From Calditrichota bacterium (lineage in GTDB: Bacteria; Calditrichota; Calditrichia; Calditrichales; Calditrichaceae), in the NCBI GenBank assembly GCA_024278715.1, contig JAJRSN010000018.1, positions 1 to 8,657 of the forward strand: 8,657 bases of DNA. The letters run 5' to 3'. The notes below the pieces were generated by a model, which saw only the letters and a list, made by a program, of their open reading frames with translations, did no database searches and was not told where the DNA came from. Every line of letters begins with the position of its first letter. Within the stretch, counting starts at the first letter, position 1. This document shows, piece by piece, positions 1-6,136 of the stretch. Position numbers and translations under genes: made by a program.

Positions 1-1
1 A

Positions 2-1261
2 GTGGAGTTTTCCAAAACAGTGTTCCGGCAGGTTTTGGAATCGAAGCAGGCGGTGTTGTCTTTTGATACCCGTTCCGACGTTAACTACCAAAATACCCGC
101 AGCGTGATCATCAACCGAATTCATTCCATTCTGGCTTTCCCCTTAATCATTAAAGAACAGGTTTACGGAATTCTTTATTTTGACAGCCGAAAAAACCGCC
201 AGAATTTCAACGAATCCGCCCGTCAATTTCTGTCCTTCTTTTCGGCGATCGCTTCTCTTGCAGTTGAACAGATAATGATCAAAAAGAAAATCGAAAGCGA
301 GAATATTCTTCTTCGGAATCAACTGGACCATGACCTGCGAATTCCGGCTATTATCGGCGACTCGCCCGTAATGAAGCGTTTGTTCAATTTGATCAGCAAG
401 GTGGCTCGTTCGGACGCTTCGGTATTGATTACAGGAGAGAACGGTACGGGAAAAGAATTGGTCGCGCGGGCAATTCACGATTTAAGCCACCGCAAGAACA
501 AACCTTTTATCGCTCAATACGTGGGGAACATTCCGGGAACCATTCTTGAGAGCGAACTTTTCGGCTACAAAAAGGGCGCCTTTACCGGAGCGACTTCGGA
601 TCGGATCGGTTTATTCGAAGCGGCGGACGGCGGAACGCTTTTTCTCGATGAAATTGCCGATCTTCCTTACGAACTACAGGCAAAGCTGCTGCGGGTTCTT
701 CAAAATAAAGAATTTAAACGTCTCGGAGAAAATTTTATCCGCACAGCCGATGTGCGCATTCTCGCCGCAACCAATCAGGATCTGATTCAACTTATCAAAG
801 ATGGAAAATTCCGCGAAGACCTCTATTACCGCCTTAATGTGCTTTTGATTAACGTGCCTCCGCTGCGCGAACGAAAATCCGACATTCCTTTGCTTGTTCA
901 GCATTTTCTTCAAAATAACCAACCGGAGCTGCGGATTAGTAATCAGGCTCTTCAAAAATTAATGAATTACGACTGGCCCGGCAATGTGCGTCAACTGGAA
1001 AATATTATTAAACGCGCCACCATTTTAGCCGCCGATAACATTATCCAGCCCGAGGATATCCAATTCGATGAATTGGAGCTTCCTTCTTTGCAGGCTTCGA
1101 TTCCGGAAAATATCGAAAATGAAGCGACTCTGGAAGAGATTAAGAACTACATCATTAAAAAGCGGTTGGAATTGTTCAACGGGAACAAAACAAGAGCCGC
1201 CAAAAGTTTGAATATTTCGTTGCGCTCGCTGCAGTTGAAGGCAAAGGAGCTCGGGTTATAA
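2..1261 (+). CDS. σ54-dependent transcriptional activator (GAF–AAA+–Fis-type HTH), 5' end cut by window edge
   Basis: An enhancer-binding protein that would use ATP hydrolysis to open σ54 promoters. Numbering is from position 2, where a GTG is in frame; the reading frame is open to the edge, so the true start most likely lies outside. Residues 1-95 look like the C-terminal half of a GAF sensor domain (PLIIKEQVYGILYFDS). The AAA+ domain follows: Walker A GENGTGKE 145-152, σ54-contacting GAFTGA 192-197, Walker B GTLFLDE 211-217, arginine-finger region FREDLYYRLN 270-279, sensor II WPGNVRQLEN 325-334. Residues 391-417 form a Fis-type helix-turn-helix (NKTRAAKSLNISLRSLQLKA). No receiver domain is visible; an FHA or other module could precede the GAF. 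One oddity is QYVGNIPG (172-179), where the family usually has an Asn-Cys motif. The stop overlaps the kinase start, so the two genes are surely cotranscribed. The family call is certain; the target genes are inferred. Confidence 0.95.
   Translation: MEFSKTVFRQVLESKQAVLSFDTRSDVNYQNTRSVIINRIHSILAFPLIIKEQVYGILYFDSRKNRQNFNESARQFLSFFSAIASLAVEQIMIKKKIESENILLRNQLDHDLRIPAIIGDSPVMKRLFNLISKVARSDASVLITGENGTGKELVARAIHDLSHRKNKPFIAQYVGNIPGTILESELFGYKKGAFTGATSDRIGLFEAADGGTLFLDEIADLPYELQAKLLRVLQNKEFKRLGENFIRTADVRILAATNQDLIQLIKDGKFREDLYYRLNVLLINVPPLRERKSDIPLLVQHFLQNNQPELRISNQALQKLMNYDWPGNVRQLENIIKRATILAADNIIQPEDIQFDELELPSLQASIPENIENEATLEEIKNYIIKKRLELFNGNKTRAAKSLNISLRSLQLKAKELGL
1243..1249 (+). promoter_or_regulatory. 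Ribosome binding site of the kinase gene
   Basis: AAAGGAG lies inside the end of the activator gene, 11 nt before the ATG at 1261 and 14 nt before a second ATG at 1264. The spacing favours the first ATG, giving the TAATG stop/start overlap typical of translational coupling. Confidence 0.6.
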
Positions 1262-2820
1262 TGATGAAAGCCATCGGAAATTACGAAATACTCTCCGTCA
1301 TCGCCGAACACGGACCTACCACCATCTGCATTGCAAAACACAAAAAATTAGGACGTAAAACATTTTTAAAAATCTTCAAGAGCGCCGATCCTACTCTGCT
1401 CCAGCGCTTTGAACGCGAAGCCAAAATTGTCGCCGATCTTAACGACGAACAGATAGTTGCCATCTATGATTTCGGCGAAGAAGACGGATATTACTACATC
1501 TCCATGGAATACGTCGAAGGTTCGAATTTAAAAGAATTCCTCGAAGCCGAAACCCTTTCCGGCGAGCAAATCATTGAAATCGCCTGGAAAATCACCAAAG
1601 CTGTTTCCGTTCTCCATAAACGAAATTATATCCACCGCGATCTGAAGCCCGAAAATATCTTAATCGATAAAAACAGAAACATTAAACTTACCGATTTCGG
1701 CATTGCCTATCACGAATCCTTACACCGCATGACCTCAGAGGGATCGCTGCTCGGCACTCCGCTTTACATGTCGCCGGAGCAGATTAATAATATGCCCGTG
1801 ACCCCTGCCAGCGACGTGTTTTCGATGGGAATCATATTTTATCAGATGATAACGGGTAAACACCCGTTCGAAGCCCCGAGAATCGGCGAAATCTTTTCTC
1901 AAATTTTAACCCGCCGGGTTGAGAATCTGAAAAACTATCGCCCCGAACTTCCCGACTGGTTTTGCCGTCTGGTGCACCGGATGCTGGAAAAAGACCCTTC
2001 CCAGCGATTCCGATCGGCGACGGAGCTGCTGTCCGTTTTTCAGGCGGAATGGAATCATGGACTCCCCACAGAAGTCATTGCGTCCGAGCGTCCGAATCAA
2101 TCCAAATACCCCTATATTTTCGGATCAATCGCTCTGGCTGCCATTTTAACGCTTATCGTACTCTGGTTTGTCTCCATGAATAATCACACTCCCGCTGCAC
2201 AGGGAGAAGGCGGCAACCCGATTACGGCTAATCCGGACAGTATGAATAACAGAGATTCCGTTGAAACCGCGGCTCGCGCCGATTTAACGCCGCCCTCCGT
2301 AAACCGTCCGAACGTAAAACCGGTTAATAATCTCCGCACATCCGTTAAAAAAGACACCTTTTCCGTTAAACCCCTTTTACGGGAATATACCGAACTGATA
2401 ATAAAAACTTATCCCTGGTGTAGAATATATCTGAATTATCAATTAATTGATTCCACCCCTATGATTCAACCGATAAAATTAAAACCCGGAAAATACCTGT
2501 TAGGTTTGCAAAATCCTTTATATCCGCTATATTCGGATACGATCGTGGTCTTGCCCAAAAAACAAAACGTACTCGAATTTTATCTGGATTCCATTTTTGC
2601 GCGTCTGGATTTGGATGTTCTGCCGTGGGGCAAAGTTTATGTGGACGGGAAATATATCGGAAACACCCCTTTGCAAAAGCCGATATACCTGACCAAAGAA
2701 AAACATATTCTGGAAATCAGGAACAAATATTACATGACCTGGAGAGACACGCTTGATTTCAGCAAATCGTCCCGCATTCAAAAACAGATTGCTCTTCAGG
2801 GATTACGCAAAAGACAATAA
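1261..2820 (+). CDS. Transmembrane Ser/Thr protein kinase (PknB-type) with two C-terminal PEGA-like repeats
   Basis: Hanks-type kinase, 519 residues. The cytoplasmic kinase domain spans about 7-262: ATP-binding Lys37 (TFLKIF), αC Glu53 (EREAKIVADL), catalytic loop HRDLKPEN 125-132 with Asp127, DFG 145-147, activation segment with T158/S159, and SPE 171-173. The glycine-rich loop is degenerate (VIAEHGPTTI, one Gly instead of the usual three), but the catalytic residues are intact, so activity is expected. Residues about 284-305 are one strongly hydrophobic membrane span, followed by a Pro/Asn/Ser-rich linker (306-370). The outer part carries two copies of a PEGA-like β-domain, about 377-443 (YPWCRIYLNYQLIDSTPM) and 448-513 (LPWGKVYVDGKYIGNTPL); the second is closer to the family consensus. 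The topology suggests an envelope sensor. It shares an operon with a σ54 activator, a likely substrate or partner (inference). Confidence 0.95.
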   Translation: MMKAIGNYEILSVIAEHGPTTICIAKHKKLGRKTFLKIFKSADPTLLQRFEREAKIVADLNDEQIVAIYDFGEEDGYYYISMEYVEGSNLKEFLEAETLSGEQIIEIAWKITKAVSVLHKRNYIHRDLKPENILIDKNRNIKLTDFGIAYHESLHRMTSEGSLLGTPLYMSPEQINNMPVTPASDVFSMGIIFYQMITGKHPFEAPRIGEIFSQILTRRVENLKNYRPELPDWFCRLVHRMLEKDPSQRFRSATELLSVFQAEWNHGLPTEVIASERPNQSKYPYIFGSIALAAILTLIVLWFVSMNNHTPAAQGEGGNPITANPDSMNNRDSVETAARADLTPPSVNRPNVKPVNNLRTSVKKDTFSVKPLLREYTELIIKTYPWCRIYLNYQLIDSTPMIQPIKLKPGKYLLGLQNPLYPLYSDTIVVLPKKQNVLEFYLDSIFARLDLDVLPWGKVYVDGKYIGNTPLQKPIYLTKEKHILEIRNKYYMTWRDTLDFSKSSRIQKQIALQGLRKRQ

Positions 2821-2830
2821 CTTTCTGCCC

Positions 2831-2834
2831 GGAG
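2831..2834 (+). promoter_or_regulatory. Ribosome binding site of the 257-residue gene
   Basis: GGAG sits 9 nt before the ATG at 2844 in the 23-nt gap after the kinase stop. It supports that start and cotranscription, because the gap is too short for a separate promoter and terminator. Confidence 0.6.
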
Positions 2835-2843
2835 AAACAACGA

Positions 2844-3617
2844 ATGAAAAAAAGAATAATACCCGTACTTATTTTGATTTTTATTGTTCAGGGTTGGACA
2901 CAACAGCATATTTCAAAAAAAATTCAGGAACTGGAAAACGATTTTAAATCTTTTAAATACGAACAGGTGCTCGAAAAAGGAAAATTTTTGCTTTCCGATC
3001 CTTACGTTACCAAGGATGACAGCTTAAAAATATTCCAGTATATGTTAAATTCGGCTTATGCTTTGGCTGATACGACAGAGGCAAGAAAGATAATCAAACA
3101 AATCATTAAATGCGATCCGCAATTTTCACTTAGCCCCATTGAAACCTCTCCTAAAATCATTGAATTCTTCGAGCATGTCAAAAAGCAAATTCAGGAAAAC
3201 AAACCTCTTATCCCATCCGCTCAACAAGGAATATTGCAATTTCCGTACAAACCTGTTCCTTACGCCACAAATTTTCTTTCGATTTTGTTACCCGGAAGCG
3301 GGCATTTGCATCAAAAATTTACAAAGAGAGGTTTGTGGTTTACCGGTATTTCCGCCGGATTAATTACCGGCATGGTTTACGCCACAATACAAACCGAAAA
3401 AAAACGAGATGCGTATATGGCGGCGAAACCAAAGTCCGATTTTAATCGTTTATACGATGATTACAACAGGATTTATCGGATCCGGAACGTATTATGGGCT
3501 TCATTTATAATATGGGATATGTACGTGCTGTATGATTTGCAAAAACAATGGCAGTTTCGGGTTAATCCGACGGTCGATCGCGGATCGATTTCCGTTAACA
3601 TTACCAAAAGATGGTGA
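2844..3617 (+). CDS. Exported TPR-like/DUF5683-like membrane protein of unknown function
   Basis: 257 residues. The N-terminus is a signal peptide or membrane anchor (MKKRIIPVLILIFIVQGWTQ). Residues about 23-120 are helical and charged, with an arrangement like TPR or other repeat-helix proteins (load-and-store pattern around ALADTTEARKIIKQIIKCDP). The C-terminal part resembles the DUF5683 family of FCB-group bacteria: a Pro/Gly turn LLPGSGHLHQK (148-158), a hydrophobic segment about 163-183, a basic/acidic helix rich in Tyr and Arg (185-213) and a second hydrophobic segment about 215-231. The protein ends in a short polar tail. I infer inner-membrane insertion with the helical part on the periplasmic side. 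It is the last gene of the activator-kinase operon, 23 nt after the kinase, so it may be an accessory envelope component of the same signalling unit. No catalytic motif is visible. The family call is from memory of the motif pattern. Confidence 0.8.
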   Translation: MKKRIIPVLILIFIVQGWTQQHISKKIQELENDFKSFKYEQVLEKGKFLLSDPYVTKDDSLKIFQYMLNSAYALADTTEARKIIKQIIKCDPQFSLSPIETSPKIIEFFEHVKKQIQENKPLIPSAQQGILQFPYKPVPYATNFLSILLPGSGHLHQKFTKRGLWFTGISAGLITGMVYATIQTEKKRDAYMAAKPKSDFNRLYDDYNRIYRIRNVLWASFIIWDMYVLYDLQKQWQFRVNPTVDRGSISVNITKRW

Positions 3618-3633
3618 TGTAAGCGAAAAAATT

Positions 3634-3673
3634 ACTATGCATTTTTTTCATAGATACGTAATTATTTCATAGT
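3634..3673 (+). repeat. ACTATG/CATAGT repeat cluster, candidate activator binding site
   Basis: Three related short words occur in 40 bp. ACTATG at 3634-3639 is the reverse complement of CATAGT at 3668-3673, and CTATG (3635-3639) pairs with CATAG (3649-3653) across 9 nt. TTTCATAG is also directly repeated at 3646-3653 and 3665-3672, 19 bp apart, about two helical turns. A palindromic TACGTA lies between (3655-3660). The cluster sits at about -192 to -153 from the predicted σ54 start site, the usual distance for an enhancer bound by a σ54 activator dimer pair. In AT-rich DNA 6-8 bp words can recur by chance, so binding is inference. Confidence 0.4.
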
Positions 3674-3743
3674 GTTAGCTAATTTGATTAATATTTTTTA
3701 AAAATCGTCCGAAGAATATCATTAAGAAAAACGTTCTATTTTA

Positions 3744-3771
3744 TTGACTTTTTTGGAATTAAGGTTTGAAT
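3744..3771 (+). promoter_or_regulatory. Weak σ70-like promoter candidate
   Basis: TTGACT (3744-3749; 5 of 6 to the -35 consensus), a 16-nt spacer and TTGAAT (3766-3771; 4 of 6 to the -10). It would start transcription near 3778, giving a leader of about 88 nt. It is an alternative or addition to the σ54-like element downstream; AT-rich DNA makes such matches common. Confidence 0.25.
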
Positions 3772-3799
3772 ACCGAACGAACTCCGAATATTGATACTC

Positions 3800-3815
3800 T
3801 GGCATAATAGTTGAT
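3800..3815 (+). promoter_or_regulatory. Candidate σ54 (-24/-12) promoter of the 731-residue surface protein gene
   Basis: TGGCATAATAGTTGAT, preceded by C. Compared with YTGGCACGRNNNTTGCW it keeps TGGCA at -24 and TTG-T at -12, with exactly 10 nt between the GG and the G of the -12 element. Mismatches are T and A for CG after TGGCA, and A for C in the -12 GC pair; the last is the main weakness. It predicts a start near 3826 and a 40-nt leader ending in a strong ribosome site. A σ54 activator is encoded in the operon just upstream, which raises the prior. Confidence 0.5.
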
Positions 3816-3855
3816 ACATTATAAATGAAGCAAAATAAAATGTTAACCAAAAAGT

Positions 3856-3861
3856 AGGAGG
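3856..3861 (+). promoter_or_regulatory. Strong ribosome binding site of the 731-residue protein gene
   Basis: AGGAGG, extended to TAGGAGGTG at 3855-3863, is a near-perfect anti-16S match. It lies 4 nt before the ATG at 3866, a slightly short spacing, and fixes the start in front of a clear signal peptide. It is stronger than the other ribosome sites in the window, consistent with high expression of a surface protein. Confidence 0.75.
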
Positions 3862-3865
3862 TGTT

Positions 3866-6061
3866 ATGAAACGACACTTTACCCTATTCACAGTTCTAAC
3901 GGGCCTTTTTATTGCTCTGATGTCAGTGGGCTTTAGTCAGGCTCAGCTTGGTGGTTTTACCACTCTGCTTACCGGTCAGGTCACCGCGGGACCCGATTCA
4001 GTTGCGGTTCCCGGCTACAAGATGCTGATTACCTTTAAGGACGATACGACCGGATTTCACCGCTTTGTAATGACCGACGATTTCGGGAATTACAGCACGA
4101 CCGTTGTTAAAAACAACACCTACACAATCACCAGTTTGGACACCTTTACCTACAACGCGATCAACGAAGAAGTAGAGGTAAAGGAATTACCGGTTGTCCA
4201 CAATATTCATTTAACCAAACGTACCGATTTAGTGACGGTGAACGGTTCGGTAATTTTTGAAGGTGAAGCCGTACAAACGCCGATTTATTTTATGAAGATT
4301 CCGAACAGCGTTAATTTGAGCGATTTTCGCGATTTCGAAGTTTATTTCCGTGTTCCGCGTACAGCTTTAAAATGGGCTTCGTACAAAACGGAAAGCGATT
4401 CTTCCGGTAATTTTGCTCTGGAAATGATTGCCGGAAAATATGTCGTTTACATTCCCGCAAATCCCGAGGTCGGTTACTTGACTTACTGGAACGCGTTTAA
4501 GTTCTCCGGCGACACAACCCTGCCTGCCTTTGAGATGAAAAAGCTGCAAACAATTTCCGGACATGTGGCTAACGCCGATCTGTACGAAAAGGTCGTTGTT
4601 TTGGCGCATCCTTTGAATCCGATGCGTCCCTTTAGCGCCACGCCCGATTCCTCCAACGACTACACAATGGAAGTTGCTCCGGGTAAATACATTGTTCGTG
4701 TAGTCGCCTATTTCGACGACTACAAATACGTAATGTTTTACGACAGCGTTTACACACCGAAAGAAGCAACCAAAATCGACGTTCATGGCGACGTAAGCGG
4801 CATCGACTTTAACTTGCCGGTACCGGAAGTTTCACCGTTCAGCATTAGCGGTACGGTCACCAGCCGTCAAAGCGGATTACCGCTGGAAGGCGCGAACGTG
4901 ATGTTTGTGAGTTACAACTTTATGGGTAACCTGTGGAAATCGTGGGAAGCCACTACCGATGCCGACGGAAAATACAAAGTCGAAGGCTACACAATACTTC
5001 CCGAAGATTCTCTGGTTGGATTTGCCTGGAAAGATTCCACCTTTTTCGCTCAATTCTATCAGGATGAAGCAACCTTCATGACAGCCGATCCCATTATCTA
5101 TCATGCCAACGAAGACGTTGTCGGGATTGATTTTGCTCTGGATACGATTAACACGGAAAACGGCTTCAGCATCTCCGGTATGTTATTGAATGAAAAAGGC
5201 GAACCGATCACCACCGGTCAGGTCACTGCTTACACCACGGCGACCAACGTCGGCGTAATCACCGCTCAGGTTGATTCCACCGGTCACTACGCCTTCGATC
5301 CCGTGTTCCCCACCAACAGCGTTGTTTATCTGACAGCATGGGGCGGCTGGGATTACCTGCCGGAAATTTACAACAATGCAAGTACCTGGAAAGAAGCCGA
5401 TGCAATTTACATTCAAGGTTCTGATATTACGGGTATCAACTTTATCCTTAAAGAGAAGAAACCTACCCGCTTACCTCTTGCTAAAATCAAAGGTTGGTTG
5501 AAAAAACAAACGGGTGGTTTGGCTAAAGCAACCGTTGAATCCGAATATACCGGCGATCTGGTTTACGTAAAACCCGCAGGAACCGACGAATGGACGGGTT
5601 ACGCTTATGTTAAATCCGACGGTAGTTTCGATCTGCCGGTTGAATCAGACGGAACTTACGAAATCCTCGTTACAACCAAAGAGGGCGAAGAAATTACGCA
5701 AACAATCGAAGTTAATAACTTAGAAGGCGAAACAACGGTTACTATTACGGGTATCTCCGATCCGGGAGAAAATCTGGTTATTTCCACCGATCAATTGCTG
5801 GACGCCTATCCGAATCCGTTCAATCCGAGCACGACTATTCGTGTCCAGATGGCAAAAGCCGGACCCGCAAAGCTCCTGATCTACAACGTACTCGGTCAAA
5901 AAATCCGCACCCTGTACGACGGCGAATTGCAAAAAGGTACGAAACAGTTTGTATGGAACGGCAAAGACGATTTGGGAAAACAGGTGGCAAGCGGTCTCTA
6001 CTTCTATCAGTTGAAAACCCGGAACACTGTTAAAACAAAAGCAGTCATGTTCCTGAAATAA
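3866..6061 (+). CDS. Secreted multi-domain β-sandwich surface protein with type IX-style C-terminal sorting module
   Basis: 731 residues. A signal peptide with likely cleavage after SQA (residue 26) is followed by five tandem modules of about 85-105 residues (about 35-119, 125-226, 229-318, 326-426, 435-529). They resemble carboxypeptidase-regulatory/CnaB-type Ig-like domains: an opening ISG-V or G-V strand, a central D-G-Y/F strand (TDADGKYKVEGY) and, in the third to fifth, a closing GIDF-L or GINF-L strand. A divergent sixth module (about 539-630, IKGWLKKQTG opening) follows. Residues about 647-731 form the FlgD-like/Por-type C-terminal module: YPNPFNPSTTI, LLIYNVLGQKIRTL, FVWNGKDDLGKQVASGLYFY and a basic terminal strand. 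This predicts outer-membrane translocation and surface attachment or release. No enzymatic motif is visible; adhesion, scaffold or ligand binding are possible but unproven. The gene is monocistronic between the regulatory gap and a strong terminator. Confidence 0.9.
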   Translation: MKRHFTLFTVLTGLFIALMSVGFSQAQLGGFTTLLTGQVTAGPDSVAVPGYKMLITFKDDTTGFHRFVMTDDFGNYSTTVVKNNTYTITSLDTFTYNAINEEVEVKELPVVHNIHLTKRTDLVTVNGSVIFEGEAVQTPIYFMKIPNSVNLSDFRDFEVYFRVPRTALKWASYKTESDSSGNFALEMIAGKYVVYIPANPEVGYLTYWNAFKFSGDTTLPAFEMKKLQTISGHVANADLYEKVVVLAHPLNPMRPFSATPDSSNDYTMEVAPGKYIVRVVAYFDDYKYVMFYDSVYTPKEATKIDVHGDVSGIDFNLPVPEVSPFSISGTVTSRQSGLPLEGANVMFVSYNFMGNLWKSWEATTDADGKYKVEGYTILPEDSLVGFAWKDSTFFAQFYQDEATFMTADPIIYHANEDVVGIDFALDTINTENGFSISGMLLNEKGEPITTGQVTAYTTATNVGVITAQVDSTGHYAFDPVFPTNSVVYLTAWGGWDYLPEIYNNASTWKEADAIYIQGSDITGINFILKEKKPTRLPLAKIKGWLKKQTGGLAKATVESEYTGDLVYVKPAGTDEWTGYAYVKSDGSFDLPVESDGTYEILVTTKEGEEITQTIEVNNLEGETTVTITGISDPGENLVISTDQLLDAYPNPFNPSTTIRVQMAKAGPAKLLIYNVLGQKIRTLYDGELQKGTKQFVWNGKDDLGKQVASGLYFYQLKTRNTVKTKAVMFLK

Positions 6062-6090
6062 GCACACACACCCTAAGCCCACAAAGCAAA

Positions 6091-6122
6091 AGCCCCGGAG
6101 CGAAAACTTCGGGGCTTTTTTT
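6091..6122 (+). terminator. Rho-independent terminator between convergent genes
   Basis: A 10-bp stem, AGCCCCGGAG (6091-6100) with CTTCGGGGCT (6107-6116), including one G·T wobble, closes a CGAAAA loop and is followed by a run of seven T (6116-6122). It lies 30 nt after the stop of the 731-residue protein gene. Read on the minus strand the same stem is followed by TTTTGCTTT, so it probably also stops the convergent phosphatase gene, whose stop codon is 14 nt away. Confidence 0.93.
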
Positions 6123-6136
6123 ATTCGTATTGAAGA

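Larger units (their letters stand above)
3618..3865 (+). other. AT-rich regulatory gap before the 731-residue protein gene
   Basis: 248 bp without a credible gene. From left to right it holds a cluster of ACTATG/CATAG repeats (3634-3673), A/T-rich DNA with T and A runs (about 3690-3755), a weak σ70-like candidate (3744-3771), a σ54-like -24/-12 element (3800-3815), and an AGGAGG ribosome site (3856-3861). There is no GC-rich hairpin with a T-run after the upstream stop codon, so how the upstream operon terminates is not apparent and some readthrough into the next gene is possible. Confidence 0.7.

Noticed and set aside
1147..1341. Short minus-strand frame across the activator/kinase junction
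   Set aside because: It is antisense to two clear coding regions, has no ribosome site of note, and its product shows no domain.
3634..3660. CTATG–CATAG hairpin as a terminator of the kinase operon
   Set aside because: The stem is 5 bp and AT-rich and has no T-run directly after it; the related CATAGT copy further on suggests a protein-binding site instead.
4367..4786. 139-codon open frame on the minus strand inside the surface protein gene
   Set aside because: It lies entirely antisense to a well-supported coding region, its product has no recognisable motif, and it is explained by the codon bias of the sense gene.
5720..6082. 120-codon minus-strand open frame over the C-terminal sorting module
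   Set aside because: Antisense shadow of a strongly conserved module, with no homology signature, and it would have to initiate inside the convergent terminator region.
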